A stretch of 64,000 bases of DNA from Chloroflexi bacterium AL-N1 (GCA_013122435.1 WYDT01000005.1:248001-312000); one strand, 5' to 3'. Positions 25,211-35,037 are shown, numbered from the stretch's first letter. Translations and numbers: made by a program. The notes: generated by a model not told the origin, from the sequence alone.

Positions 25211-26494
25211 ATGCAACGCTTGCTTAAACTCATTGGCGTCATCGCCATTCTGACGCTTTTCCTGGCCGCATGTGGTCAGACTGGAACAACAACCGAAGAA
25301 GAGGCCCCCGCTGGTGATACCGCTGCTGAAGGTGAAGCCACCGAGGGTGAGGCAGCCGAGGGTGAAGCTACTGAGGGCGAGGACACCACTGCTACCGAGG
25401 GGGCTGTCTCAGGTGATATTACGCTTTGGCACGCCTATGGTTCTGGTGGTGCGGAAGAAAAGGTGCTTGGTCAACTGATCGAAAACGCACAGGCTGAATT
25501 TCCAGATGCCAACATTACGGTCTTAGCCATTCCTTTCGACCAATTGTTTAATAAATTTGAGACCGAAGCTGCCACCGGTGGTGGACCAGATGTGTTTGTC
25601 GCCCCCAACGATAGCCTGGTGCGCCAGGTCGAAGCTGGTCTGCTTATGCCTCTTGACGACATGCTGGCAGGCCAACTCGACAGTGCGTCCCCTGTTGCTA
25701 TCGAAGGCAGTACCGTTAATGGTGAACTCTACGCAGTTCCTCAGTCACTCAAAGCAGTTGGTTTGTTCTATAACAAAGAAGCTGTCGAAACACCACCTAC
25801 CACAACCGACGAGTTGTTGGAAGCGGTACAAAATGGCGCAACCCTCGGTCTTAATCAGAATGCCTACCACAGCTTTGGTTTCTTTGTCGGCTTTGGTGGC
25901 GAATTGATGAACGAAGAAGGTGTGTGTATTGCAGACCAGGGTGGTTTTACTGAAGCGATGGAGTACCTGGTAGAACTCAAGGAGGCTGGTGCACAGTTCT
26001 TCACCGATGGTGGTGCTGCCGCAAATGCCTTCCAGACCGGCGACCTTGATATGCTGGTTGATGGCCCCTGGAACACAGGTAACTTCGCAGAAACACTCAG
26101 TGACAATCTGGGTGTGGCTCCTGTGCCGGCTGGCCCGGCTGGCCCGGCTGGCCCACTCACCGGTGTTGATGGTTTCTATATCAATGTGAGTGCACAAAAT
26201 CCTGAAGGTGCTGTTGCACTGGCTCAGTTCTTAACCAACCCTGACTCCATGCAACTCTATATTGATGAGGCCGGACATGTGCCAACCGACTCAACTCTGG
26301 AAATCAGCGACGAAGTCACACAGGGCTTTGCCGACTCGGCATTGAATGGCTACCCGCGACCACAAAAGATTGAGTTGGATAACTTCTGGACCGCATTCGA
26401 CAACATGGTAAGCCAGGTTATGGAAGGCCAGGCAACACCTGCCGATGCAGTTGCAGAAGCCTGCTCCACCATGAACCAAGCCAACGGCAAGTAA
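25211..26494 (+). CDS. sugar ABC transporter substrate-binding lipoprotein (family 1)
   Basis: 427 residues. The signal peptide ends in the lipobox LFLAAC with lipidated Cys21. A low-complexity acidic spacer of TEGEA-type repeats follows (about 28-62). The binding domain begins GDITLWHAYGSGG and has the family 1 pattern: FPDANITVLAIP, VFVAPNDSLVRQVEAG, LYAVPQSLKAVGLFYNKEAV and a C-terminal GFYINVSAQNPEGAVALAQF. AAAGGAG precedes the ATG. It lies between the ROK regulator and two permease genes, as in maltose or oligosaccharide importers, and delivers sugar outside the membrane. A GPAGPAGPAGP run near residue 305 is unusual. The exact sugar is unknown. Confidence 0.92.
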   Translation: MQRLLKLIGVIAILTLFLAACGQTGTTTEEEAPAGDTAAEGEATEGEAAEGEATEGEDTTATEGAVSGDITLWHAYGSGGAEEKVLGQLIENAQAEFPDANITVLAIPFDQLFNKFETEAATGGGPDVFVAPNDSLVRQVEAGLLMPLDDMLAGQLDSASPVAIEGSTVNGELYAVPQSLKAVGLFYNKEAVETPPTTTDELLEAVQNGATLGLNQNAYHSFGFFVGFGGELMNEEGVCIADQGGFTEAMEYLVELKEAGAQFFTDGGAAANAFQTGDLDMLVDGPWNTGNFAETLSDNLGVAPVPAGPAGPAGPLTGVDGFYINVSAQNPEGAVALAQFLTNPDSMQLYIDEAGHVPTDSTLEISDEVTQGFADSALNGYPRPQKIELDNFWTAFDNMVSQVMEGQATPADAVAEACSTMNQANGK

Positions 26495-26505
26495 TAAGTG
26501 TATTG

Positions 26506-26536
26506 CTGAACGGAGGTGCACACTACCTCCGTTCAG
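26506..26536 (+). promoter_or_regulatory. intercistronic hairpin after the binding-protein gene
   Basis: CTGAACGGAGGT (26506-26517) pairs perfectly with ACCTCCGTTCAG (26525-26536) around seven bases, then TTCCTGCTTTT. It is placed as in malE-malF operons, where such a hairpin protects or terminates the upstream message so that the binding protein is made in excess over the permeases. Confidence 0.7.
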
Positions 26537-26720
26537 TTCCTGCTTTTGAAGGTGTTGTTGAGCGAAACACATGCCAATACATAACCCTGGCATTTTCTCG
26601 ACACACGACCGATATTGCTCTTTGGCGACACTGTCGTCTTTCATACATATTTATATTACCAGGCCATCGTACTAAACAAGATCCTTACGACATTGGCCAG
26701 TCGTGACCAGGGAGCACTGT

Positions 26721-27740
26721 ATGGCAACCGTAAATCCAAATACGTCAAACACTGTAGCGCCAAAACTAACGGCCTGGCAGCGCGGTGCAAATACACGTTC
26801 AGCCTATTTCTATCTGCTGCCAGCAATCATCGTCATGGGCATCATCACTTTTTACCCATTGGCGTTTCAAGTGTGGATGTCTTTTACTGATTATGGTATT
26901 CGTAATCTTCGTATTGGTGCACCAGCACCAGAATTTGTTGGGCTTGATAACTACATTCGTATTTTTCTTAATCAGCTAGCGATGCCTAATTTTAATTTCT
27001 TTGGCACGCTGCTTTTCAACTTATGGTGGGCATTCTCCAATGTTACCATTCACCTGATACTTGGCGTATTGATTGCCGTATTGCTCAATACTGAGGGTTT
27101 ATGGGGCAAGCAATTTTATCGTGCAATTTATATTCTTCCTGTCATTATTCCACAAATTATTGTTGCAGTGGTCTTTCGGAATATGTTTGATTCCCAGTAT
27201 GGAGCTATAAATCAGGTATTGGCTCAGATTGGTGGTGTCTTTGGTATAGCACCGGAGACATTCCAGATCCGCTGGATCGAACAGGTAGATAACCCGATTC
27301 CGTTTATCCCGCTACCACTATCATACTTTGTTATGCTTTTTGCCAACACCTGGTTAGGCTGGCCACTCAATGCAGTTGTTGCGACTGGGGCACTCCAAAG
27401 CATTCCCAAAGAATTGTATGAAGCTGCCGACATTGATGGTGCCACGGGCCGTCAGAAGTTTTTCCGTATCACACTACCACTGTTGCGCCCAGCCATGATC
27501 CCGTATGCCATCTATGGCTTCATCATCACCTTTAACCTCTTCAATCTGTCTTACTTTATCAGTGCTGGTGGGCCATTCGGACGTACGGAATTGTTGGTGA
27601 CACAGGTCTATCGTCTGGTCAATGAGCAACGGCTCTATGGTGTTGCAGCCGCCTTTGCTGTGATTATGTTCTTCATTCTGCTCGCATTGACGATTATCAC
27701 CAACCGTATGGCACGTGCAACCGCTAGTTATGCAGATTAA
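26721..27740 (+). CDS. sugar ABC transporter permease (MalF-like)
   Basis: 339 residues from the ATG at 26721, preferred because AGGGAG lies six bases upstream; a GTG at 26703 is in frame. Six or so helices, the first YLLPAIIVMGIITFYPLAF. The cytoplasmic EAA loop reads EAADIDGATGRQKFFRITLP, which docks the ATPase. A loop of about 45 residues (FGIAPETFQIRWIEQVDNPI) is inserted between the third and fourth helices. It pairs with the permease starting 13 bases downstream. No ATPase gene lies here, so a shared MsmK/MalK-type ATPase elsewhere is likely. Confidence 0.92.
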   Translation: MATVNPNTSNTVAPKLTAWQRGANTRSAYFYLLPAIIVMGIITFYPLAFQVWMSFTDYGIRNLRIGAPAPEFVGLDNYIRIFLNQLAMPNFNFFGTLLFNLWWAFSNVTIHLILGVLIAVLLNTEGLWGKQFYRAIYILPVIIPQIIVAVVFRNMFDSQYGAINQVLAQIGGVFGIAPETFQIRWIEQVDNPIPFIPLPLSYFVMLFANTWLGWPLNAVVATGALQSIPKELYEAADIDGATGRQKFFRITLPLLRPAMIPYAIYGFIITFNLFNLSYFISAGGPFGRTELLVTQVYRLVNEQRLYGVAAAFAVIMFFILLALTIITNRMARATASYAD

Positions 27741-27752
27741 AGGAGACGCACA

Positions 27753-28691
27753 ATGACAACTGTATCAAATACCAGGCAATCAGCATCCCGGCGATTTGCA
27801 CGGATTTTTGGCGGTGGTTCAGGTGGGAAACTGCCACTCGGACGTCAACTCTTGTTGCAGGCACTCTGTCTCTTCATTGCCTTTACAGTCTTGTTTCCCG
27901 TCATGTGGATCTTTAGTTTATCCATCGATCCACGGAATATTTCGCGGCCAACCGAATTAACACTGATACCGCCAGGAGCTTCATTTGATGCCTATCAAGA
28001 TGTGTTACGACAACCAACCTCTAATCCGGTGTCTTTCTGGCGGCTGGCTCTCAACAGCTTGCTACTGGCAACCGGTGTTGGTTTTGTTTCGGTCATGGTT
28101 GGTGTGAGTGCGGCGTATGCATTCTCTCGACTCCGCTTCGTGGGACGTGAAACGCTCATGCTGGGTGTATTGGGTGTGCTTATGCTACCGGCAATCGCAG
28201 CGCTTCCGGCGCTCTTTGTGCTGCTCAATCAGGTGCAATTTGCCGGGTTTAATCTGCGGAATTCGCTTATTGGTGTAGGAATGGCGCTTGTCTCTGGTGC
28301 ATTGCCTTTTGCCATCTGGAATCTCAAAGGATACCTCGATACAATCCCCAAGGATTTGGAGGAGTCGGCTACTATTGATGGTGCATCACGCAATCAGGCT
28401 TTCTTCCTCGTCATCTTACCTTTGGCAACCCCCGCGCTAGCTGTGACGGGCTTTCTGGGCTTTATCGCAGGATGGACCGAGTTCGCCACTTCATGGCAAT
28501 TCTTGACTGATCCACAGGACTTCACCTTGATCATGGCACTCTACAACATGATTGGACAATTTGCGGGACAGACACCCTGGTCGCGTCTTTCCGCCATGGC
28601 CCTGTTGATTGCTCTGCCTGTCTCAGTGGTGTATCTTTTCCTGCAACGCTACATCACCAGTGGCCTGACGATTGGTGGTGTGAAGGGGTAA
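27753..28691 (+). CDS. sugar ABC transporter permease (MalG-like)
   Basis: 312 residues with six helices. The first region LFIAFTVLFPVMWIFSLSID and the EAA loop EESATIDGASRNQAFFLVIL are typical of the second permease of carbohydrate uptake (CUT1) importers. AAGGAGA lies eight bases before the ATG and the gene begins 13 bases after the MalF-like stop. It completes the membrane part of the importer. A strong hairpin follows the stop. Confidence 0.92.
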   Translation: MTTVSNTRQSASRRFARIFGGGSGGKLPLGRQLLLQALCLFIAFTVLFPVMWIFSLSIDPRNISRPTELTLIPPGASFDAYQDVLRQPTSNPVSFWRLALNSLLLATGVGFVSVMVGVSAAYAFSRLRFVGRETLMLGVLGVLMLPAIAALPALFVLLNQVQFAGFNLRNSLIGVGMALVSGALPFAIWNLKGYLDTIPKDLEESATIDGASRNQAFFLVILPLATPALAVTGFLGFIAGWTEFATSWQFLTDPQDFTLIMALYNMIGQFAGQTPWSRLSAMALLIALPVSVVYLFLQRYITSGLTIGGVKG

Positions 28692-28721
28692 CTTTACACA
28701 ATCAGCTGCATACTGCATACG

Positions 28722-28765
28722 ACACACCCTGCGGAACACTATTGACACGATTCTGTGGGGTGTGT
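28722..28765. terminator. bidirectional hairpin between permease and HxlR genes
   Basis: ACACACCC (28722-28729) pairs with GGGTGTGT (28758-28765), and the pairing can extend inward with wobble pairs (TGCGGAA with TTCTGTG). It sits between two converging genes and abuts the HxlR stop codon, so it can end both transcripts. Confidence 0.65.
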
Positions 28766-28767
28766 GT

Positions 28768-29139
28768 CTATGAGGTTTCTGCTTCGATTACAGCATCTTG
28801 TGTATTCCACTGTTGCCGATGCATACACGCCCATTGCCCCATCTGCTCCAAAACCGGCCCCAGACTGCGACCTGAGGCGGTGAGCGAGTACTCTACCTTA
28901 GGGGGAACCTGAGCGTATACTTCCCGATGGATAATGCCATCCTGCTCCAGTTCGCGCAATTGGCGGGTCAACATTTGTTGTGTGGCACCCGGTATGGCAC
29001 GTCGCAACTGATTAAAGCGCATTGTTCCAGGCAGCAAATAGTAGATAATCAACGACTTCCACTTCCCACCAACCATATCGAGCGCGATCTCAACCGGACA
29101 TTGCTCTTCGTGCTGATAAGGTAATACTTGATTGACCAT
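28768..29139 (-). CDS. HxlR family transcriptional regulator
   Basis: 123 residues from the ATG at 29139, which has GGGGA eight bases upstream; a GTG at 29154 is in frame. The winged HTH is typical: [20 protein letters not shown], then [33 protein letters not shown] and [15 protein letters not shown]. Cys at about residue 14 is the conserved N-terminal cysteine that senses electrophiles or oxidants in several relatives. It is divergent from the NmrA-like gene, with 139 bases between the start codons, and probably represses it in response to a reactive compound. Confidence 0.92.
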   Translation of the reverse strand: MVNQVLPYQHEEQCPVEIALDMVGGKWKSLIIYYLLPGTMRFNQLRRAIPGATQQMLTRQLRELEQDGIIHREVYAQVPPKVEYSLTASGRSLGPVLEQMGQWACMHRQQWNTQDAVIEAETS

Positions 29140-29278
29140 CTTAAGTGTCCCCACATAAATTAAAGTATGATTTTTGATAGTATATCACATTTTTTTGCGT
29201 ACTTGTTTTTTTTGTAATACACTCTATACTAGCTCTACTTACTATTCTATCAAAAGTCTTTACAGGAGTATAATCGAG

Positions 29279-30196
29279 ATGAACGGTTCAATAAAACGCA
29301 AAGTATTAGTGTATGGTGGAACCGGATCACAGGCCCGTCCCACAGTATTAAAATTATTAGAAAAAGGACATGAACCCTATGTTCTCACTCGTCGTGCGGA
29401 GAAAGCAGCCGACTTGCGAGATGCTGGAGCCAAAATCGCCATAGGTGATTTGAGGGATCCGGCAAGTCTGCGGGCAGCCAGCCATGGTATGGATGGTGTG
29501 GCTTTACTCATCCCTGCCTTTCTGGAAAACCCTCTTGAAGCCGGTACCTATGCACGTAGTGCCATCGATGCAGCTAGGGAAGCTGGTGTGGATCTCATCG
29601 TTTGGAATACCAGTGCAATCTTGCCAGAAACACGCACTGGCAACCCGCTCAGTGATCTCTCTCTCGATTTGGTAGAGTATCTGGCGGCCAGTGATGTCCC
29701 GTCAATCATCTTTGAGCCAACGGTGTATATGGAAAACTGGCTCGGACCATGGACAGCCTCGGCGATAGTTCGTCACAACCAGGTTGCCTATCCAATTCTC
29801 GAAGATACAAAGGTGGGGTGGCTTGCGTCTGATGATATAGGTGCACTGGTCGCCGCAGCGTTCGAACGTCCCGATCTGGCAGGAAGTCGCTTCAAGGTTA
29901 GTGGTGTGGAAGCACCGACGGGGCCAGAACTTGCCACGCTGTTCTCCGAAGCACTGGGTTGCCCAATGAGCTATTATGCCATGTCGCCCGAGGAGATGGG
30001 TGCGGCTGTCGAACAGCTATTTGGACCTGAAGCAGGCGCCGGAATCGCTGAGCGGTATCGCAAAGACCAGACAAACCCAAACCCACCCCCGATGTACTAT
30101 GCAATGGAGCCGATCCTGAAGGAACTCCCCGTACAGATGACCACCATCAAGGAGTGGGTCACGAGGCATGCACAGGTGTTTAGTCCCGCCTCATAG
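29279..30196 (+). CDS. NmrA-like NAD(P)-binding oxidoreductase
   Basis: 305 residues from the ATG at 29279, chosen because AGGAG lies ten bases upstream. The frame opens earlier, but the extra residues are AT-rich promoter DNA. The Rossmann motif is KVLVYGGTGSQARPTVLKLL, followed by VLTRRAEKAADLRDAGA and GDLRDPASLRAA, as in NmrA/SDR-atypical proteins that sense or reduce with NADP(H). PTVYMENWLGPW is also a family mark. It is likely a quinone or redox-linked reductase controlled by the divergent HxlR gene. Confidence 0.9.
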   Translation: MNGSIKRKVLVYGGTGSQARPTVLKLLEKGHEPYVLTRRAEKAADLRDAGAKIAIGDLRDPASLRAASHGMDGVALLIPAFLENPLEAGTYARSAIDAAREAGVDLIVWNTSAILPETRTGNPLSDLSLDLVEYLAASDVPSIIFEPTVYMENWLGPWTASAIVRHNQVAYPILEDTKVGWLASDDIGALVAAAFERPDLAGSRFKVSGVEAPTGPELATLFSEALGCPMSYYAMSPEEMGAAVEQLFGPEAGAGIAERYRKDQTNPNPPPMYYAMEPILKELPVQMTTIKEWVTRHAQVFSPAS

Positions 30197-30245
30197 ATTT
30201 GTGTATTGTAGGGAAACGTATGGCTTTGTAGGTGTTGTGTTGGTA

Positions 30246-30267
30246 GCCCGCTGCTTGAGCGGCGGGC
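30246..30267. terminator. GC-rich hairpin between converging genes
   Basis: GCCCGCTGC (30246-30254) and GCGGCGGGC (30259-30267) pair with one G-T wobble around the tetraloop TTGA. It lies between the NmrA-like stop and the ABC ATPase stop, fitting a two-way terminator or an interspersed palindrome. Confidence 0.6.
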
Positions 30268-30281
30268 GTCAGGTATCTAGT

Positions 30282-31001
30282 TTACGAATTCATCGCTGCA
30301 AACACCTGCCGTGGTTCGTGAAGAATCACTTGTCCATCACGGAGTTGGTAGAGGTCGGTCGCAAAATCGGCTGCTGCTGGGTCGTGCGTGGCCATCAGGA
30401 GTGTGACACCTTCGTGGTCGGTGAGCGCGCGCAGCAAACCCAGAATTTGCTCGCCAGTTTTACTATCAAGGTCGCCAGTCGGCTCGTCGGCGAGAATAAT
30501 CTGGGGTCGAATGGCCAATGCGCGCGCAATTGCTACCCGTTGCTGCTGACCACCGCTCATCTCATAGGGGCGATGGTCGCGCCACGTCATCAGGCCCACT
30601 GCTCCCAGACAGCGACGGATGCGGGCATCCCACTCCTTGCGTGGTACATCACCAGCAATACGCAGACCTAGCTCCACATTCTCATACGCCGACGCCGTAG
30701 GCATCAGTGCAAAACTTTGAAAGATAAAACCAATCCGTCGGCGTATCGATGCCAGTTCTTGCCCTCCCATTTTGCTCAACGGTTGCCCGGACACGCCTAT
30801 CTGTCCCGCTGTTGGCTGATCTAAACCACCCACAAGGTTGAGCAATGTGGTTTTACCACTACCACTGGGGCCCATAAGCACCACAAACGACCCACGGCGA
30901 ATTTGCATGGTGATGCCGCCGAGTGCGTGAATGTGGCGTCCATTCAGTTCAAAAACCCGCTCAACACTATCAATATTAATAACCACATTACCATCGTTCA
31001 T
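30282..31001 (-). CDS. ABC exporter ATP-binding protein (MacB/LolD type)
   Basis: 239 residues, a complete ATPase. Walker A GPSGSGKTT at 44-52, the Q-loop in FIFQSFALMPT, the signature MSGGQQQRVAIARAL, Walker B IILADEPTGDLD and the switch His in LLMATHDP. The subgroup is that of LolD/MacB partners of FtsX-like permeases. It begins 20 bases after the stop of the other ATPase gene and closes a four-gene operon of adaptor, permease and two ATPases. The two ATPases could work as a pair or serve different permeases. Confidence 0.93.
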   Translation of the reverse strand: MNDGNVVINIDSVERVFELNGRHIHALGGITMQIRRGSFVVLMGPSGSGKTTLLNLVGGLDQPTAGQIGVSGQPLSKMGGQELASIRRRIGFIFQSFALMPTASAYENVELGLRIAGDVPRKEWDARIRRCLGAVGLMTWRDHRPYEMSGGQQQRVAIARALAIRPQIILADEPTGDLDSKTGEQILGLLRALTDHEGVTLLMATHDPAAADFATDLYQLRDGQVILHEPRQVFAAMNS

Positions 31002-31020
31002 AGCTCATCCTCATCGACAA

Positions 31021-32088
31021 TCAGGAGTTGCGTTTTAAGCGCAGGAAACGCCAACGACTCTGTTTCTTCTGTTTGACACTCTGTTCCTGATCGGGTGGTG
31101 GCTCATTGCTGTACAAACTCCGGTAGGCTGTGTCAGCACCATTGTCCGAAGTTTGTTCAGTGATCTCAATCGCATCATCTTCACTTGGCCGTATCAAAAT
31201 TCCACCATCAACTAACTCAACCTTTGCGCGCCGTCCAATTCGTGCCAACGCCCGTTGATCGCCAGGAATTTGTAGTCGGCCAGCACTATCCAGCACTATC
31301 ATTTCCTCGGCGTGAAGCTGTGCCACACCATCACCATTGTTCGACGCTTCAGCCCCCACTGCGATACTGCCATCCTGTTCGACGCGCACCGTCTCTGTAC
31401 TGGTTTGTCCATCACGGATGGCGATCACACGATCTGTTTGCTCCGCTACACGTGGATCGTGTGTAACCATGACAATTGTTAAGCCATAGCGTTCACGGAG
31501 ATCCCTCAGAAGCCCCAGAATGAGTTGTGCTGTAGGCCAATCAACCTCACCAGTTGGTTCGTCGCCAAGCAATATAGTGGGTTTGTTAGCCAGCGCACAG
31601 GCAATGGCGATTCGTTGCTGTTGCCCACCCGAGAGTTGGGTTGGTTTTTGATTGGCGTACTCGGTCATACCCACGGCATCCAGCAACTCATCAACCCACT
31701 GCTTTGTTTCCCGTGGGCCGAGACCCGAGAGTTTCATTAATAGCTCGATATTGGCACGGGCAGACAGATATGGCAATAGATTACGTGCTGTTTGTTGCCA
31801 GACAAACCCGACCTTGGTCCGTCGATAGTGTGTAAGTTCTTGCTGAGTGAGTTTAAGTAGATTTTGTCCATCAACAGATAACCGACCAGCCGAAGGGCGA
31901 TCCAGGCCACCAAGCGCATTGAGCAAGGTTGACTTGCCTGAACCAGAAGGGCCTACCAGTGCGAGCATTTCACCGCGGGAAGCCTCTAAATCGAGCCCCT
32001 GTAACGCAACTACCTCAAGGTCAGCCACGCGAAAGATTTTCACCAGACCTGCAGCAGAGATAAAATGTTCGTCGTTGTGTTCAGTCAT
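31021..32088 (-). CDS. ABC exporter ATP-binding protein with C-terminal AbrB/SpoVT-like domain
   Basis: 355 residues, longer than the usual 230. The ATPase occupies 1-225: Walker [10 protein letters not shown] at 46-54, signature [15 protein letters not shown] at 152-166, Walker [14 protein letters not shown] and switch His210. After a spacer, residues 262-302 read [19 protein letters not shown] and [13 protein letters not shown], the swapped-hairpin pattern of AbrB/SpoVT-like domains, which bind DNA or form dimers. The end is very basic ([17 protein letters not shown]). GGAGAGG precedes the ATG. The extra domain may dimerise the ATPase or link transport to gene control; this is inference. 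Confidence 0.92.
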   Translation of the reverse strand: MTEHNDEHFISAAGLVKIFRVADLEVVALQGLDLEASRGEMLALVGPSGSGKSTLLNALGGLDRPSAGRLSVDGQNLLKLTQQELTHYRRTKVGFVWQQTARNLLPYLSARANIELLMKLSGLGPRETKQWVDELLDAVGMTEYANQKPTQLSGGQQQRIAIACALANKPTILLGDEPTGEVDWPTAQLILGLLRDLRERYGLTIVMVTHDPRVAEQTDRVIAIRDGQTSTETVRVEQDGSIAVGAEASNNGDGVAQLHAEEMIVLDSAGRLQIPGDQRALARIGRRAKVELVDGGILIRPSEDDAIEITEQTSDNGADTAYRSLYSNEPPPDQEQSVKQKKQSRWRFLRLKRNS

Positions 32089-32139
32089 ACTATCAACACC
32101 TCTCCAGCTTCACTCAAACATGGAATGAGCACATAGTTG

Positions 32140-35037
32140 TTAGTTGGTATCACCGAGTTTGACTGCTTGAAAGAGCCGCATACGTCCGAGAATCCACGCA
32201 AGTGCGAGTAATGTCAGCAACAGCGCAATACCAAAGATAATATAGATAATCTGGACCTGACTCCAGGCAATTTCTGGTGGGTAAGCTGGCACACCCGGAT
32301 GTGGTCCCACTCCAACCTGAAGATACGGAATAACTAATTGTGCTGCTGCGAGACCAATACCTGTTCCTGCACCAATACCGGCGAGCACAAGAATAACCTG
32401 TTCAGCTACCAGTGCAACGCCCATCTGACGCCCACTGAGGCCCAGTGCACGTAACACGCCTAACTCAATCGCACGGCGCCTTGATGAGATCAGCGAGCCT
32501 AGCAGGAATCCCAGCAATGTCAATAGACCTGAGGCAATAAAGCCGACTGACAGCAGACCAAACAACCCTTGACGTTGTGGGCGGGCCTGTTCTTCACGGA
32601 TAGTCGTTTCGGTATCAATCGCATCAATAACGGTAATACCACGTTGTCGTACACCAGCGACCAGATCACTGACTTCAGCATTCGCATCACGCGCAATCCA
32701 TACGTCGTACGGGTAACGACCGCTCATCTGGTCAAAAATGTAATCCAGATTAGCAACCATAATTGGGCCGTCTTGCGGATAGTATCCCGGCCATAGATCG
32801 ACTGCTGCAATGATCTGAAATTGTACTTCGCGCCGATCACCCGCAATGGTGACGACCGCAGGCAAGACATCCCCAACACTTAAACCACGCTCCAAGGCAT
32901 TCCGACTGACAATGACGCCCTCGGGATTTAATGCCATCATATTCATAAGCTCACCGAGCGAGCGTCCATCAGCCCAGGCACGATCAAAACGATTGATCAC
33001 CTTTGGAAAATCCACCCGGTCAATACCAACCAACTGAGCAGCCTGGTTGACGCCACCCAATTGAATGTTGGCGCTGTATGTTCCCACACGTGTGGCCTCG
33101 TTGATGCCTTCTACCTCAAGGTGATCGCTCACAGGCACAAACAGGAAGCGTGCTTCTTCTTCGATATTACGGCGCTCTGGCTGTTGCGGTTGTTGTCCTC
33201 CGCCCGGTTGTTGGCCACCCTGTTGTTGTTCGGTGCTTTGCCCGGTCTCGAGCAATTGCATTTGTGCACCGACCTGATAGGCGATAGCCGTGTCCAATGC
33301 GCCATCCATTGTGCGGGCCATTGACGCACTAAACGCTGCCAGCGACAGGGTGAGGATCAGAAGCAAGAGCGGACCACGATACGCCCCTGGTTGTCGGGCC
33401 AGGGCCCGCAATGCTACGAGTGGGGCTACCCACGATGGGCGCTTGGCTAACCGTGCGAGTACCTCAAAAATAAGTGGAATAAACCGGATTGCAATAAGTC
33501 CCAGTGAAAAACAAAGCAGTACCGGCACCAACACCAACAACGGATTGCTAAATGGGTCGGCACCAGACTCACCTAGTTGAAGCCCTCCTCCTCGTTGTAG
33601 CTGATACAAGCCATACGCTGGTGGAATAAGCAACAAAAAGTCGAGATAGAAACGCTGCCAGAATGGTGGACGTGAGACCCGCGCTGCCTGTTGCTGCTCA
33701 TCAACGAGCGTACGCCGAGTGGCAACTGCTGCAGGAATGAGTGATGCAATGAGCGCCAGTATGACCGCCGCAACCCCAAATTGCAGACTACTCCAGGTTA
33801 GCACCAACTGGAGTTCCGGCAGATCAGGAGAGAGTTGTAAAAACGACTCCGTACGTCCCATAATGGTGGCAAATCCGAGCCCCAGTGTAGGACCGACCAC
33901 GAGGGCAAGCGCACCCAGCAGCATCCATTCCAGGATGTAGATACCCAGAATTTGTGTGTCGCGCACACCACGTGTTTTGAGCAAGGCGATCTCGCTGCGC
34001 TGTCGATTTACTAATAAATTGGCTACCAGCGCGGCGAAGTAGAGCACCAGCGAAAGGATAGGCACACTAAAGACAAACAGAGTCGTGGTCAATCGAGCAA
34101 CTTCGGTGCGATATTGACCGAGTGATTCAGCCGGGCTTTGCTCTAATGCCAAACCTGGAACAATACCGGCGGCTTGAGCACGCACACTCTCGACACGGGC
34201 CAACAGCGGTGTGGCTTGTGTGGCGGTGAGGCGATCACCGTTGAGGCGTGCGAACCACAGGATAAGATCGACCTCATTGGCAAGAACTTCTGCGATAGGA
34301 CCGATAAACGTCTTTTCGGGCACCAGGATGACGTCTTCTAACGCATCAGGTGCATAGAACCACGCTGGATCACTAGAGTTCAGGGGCTGCCAGAGCCCTG
34401 CAATCGTGATTGGGATCGAGACGACGCGCCCACCAGAGTTAGTGACCAGATTGAATTCATCACCAACATTAATCCCAATAGTATCGGCAAAATTGCGAGC
34501 CACCATAACTTCGATGGGTGCTGATGAGCCATCTGGGGCAATGGAGGCATCGACTGGTTGTGGGGCTGTGCCATCGTAGATGCGAATGTATGGCTCCATC
34601 CCACTAATAAATCCCACAGATGCGTTCGTCAAGAAGGGGTTCTCTGCCCCTGCCGACTGGGGGAGAAACAGCCGGAGTTGTGCAGTGCGCGCATGACGTG
34701 CCAGCCCATCCAGCGGCAAATCGAGCCGCTCCAAACCGGGACCACGAATAAAGTCATCGGCGGCTTGCACCCGTTCCCACTCAAGCGGGTCATTCTGGCT
34801 CCCAATGTAGCGAAAGAGAAGAGCAAATGCCGAGCGATTGGTTTGCTGTTCCTGCCGTTCCAATTGACTGTTCAGCAGGCGCAGACTGGCGGCTTCTGCA
34901 TACACCGGAATACACACCGAGAGTGCTACTGCGGCGAGGAGCGCAATAAAACCACACAAAGCCAATGTGAGATTAGCGTGTAATCTTTTGAATGCGGTCG
35001 TCAATACCGCAGAAACGGTTAATAAAGTCTTTGCCAT
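32140..35037 (-). CDS. FtsX-like ABC exporter permease (MacB_PCD/DUF214 type)
   Basis: 965 residues. A TM helix near the N terminus (LTLALCGFIALLAAVALSVC) is followed by a large outer domain to about residue 315. A three-helix FtsX block comes next (FSVPILSLVLYFAALVANLL, WMLLGALALVVGPTLGL and on), then a second outer domain with a Gln/Pro/Gly-rich stretch (GGQQPGGGQQPQQPERRN) and a final FtsX block (LLSVGFIASGLLTLLGFLLG onward). This double layout is that of MacB/LolCE-family mechanotransmitters. It lies between the adaptor gene (46 bases upstream) and the two ATPase genes. It probably exports a lipid, peptide or antibiotic; the substrate is unknown. Confidence 0.9.
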   Translation of the reverse strand: MAKTLLTVSAVLTTAFKRLHANLTLALCGFIALLAAVALSVCIPVYAEAASLRLLNSQLERQEQQTNRSAFALLFRYIGSQNDPLEWERVQAADDFIRGPGLERLDLPLDGLARHARTAQLRLFLPQSAGAENPFLTNASVGFISGMEPYIRIYDGTAPQPVDASIAPDGSSAPIEVMVARNFADTIGINVGDEFNLVTNSGGRVVSIPITIAGLWQPLNSSDPAWFYAPDALEDVILVPEKTFIGPIAEVLANEVDLILWFARLNGDRLTATQATPLLARVESVRAQAAGIVPGLALEQSPAESLGQYRTEVARLTTTLFVFSVPILSLVLYFAALVANLLVNRQRSEIALLKTRGVRDTQILGIYILEWMLLGALALVVGPTLGLGFATIMGRTESFLQLSPDLPELQLVLTWSSLQFGVAAVILALIASLIPAAVATRRTLVDEQQQAARVSRPPFWQRFYLDFLLLIPPAYGLYQLQRGGGLQLGESGADPFSNPLLVLVPVLLCFSLGLIAIRFIPLIFEVLARLAKRPSWVAPLVALRALARQPGAYRGPLLLLILTLSLAAFSASMARTMDGALDTAIAYQVGAQMQLLETGQSTEQQQGGQQPGGGQQPQQPERRNIEEEARFLFVPVSDHLEVEGINEATRVGTYSANIQLGGVNQAAQLVGIDRVDFPKVINRFDRAWADGRSLGELMNMMALNPEGVIVSRNALERGLSVGDVLPAVVTIAGDRREVQFQIIAAVDLWPGYYPQDGPIMVANLDYIFDQMSGRYPYDVWIARDANAEVSDLVAGVRQRGITVIDAIDTETTIREEQARPQRQGLFGLLSVGFIASGLLTLLGFLLGSLISSRRRAIELGVLRALGLSGRQMGVALVAEQVILVLAGIGAGTGIGLAAAQLVIPYLQVGVGPHPGVPAYPPEIAWSQVQIIYIIFGIALLLTLLALAWILGRMRLFQAVKLGDTN

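Noticed and set aside
30246..30267. GC-rich hairpin considered as a REP element
   Set aside because: It has no GTAG/GTAA tag and does not match the palindromes at 10.7 kb; a terminator between converging genes is simpler.
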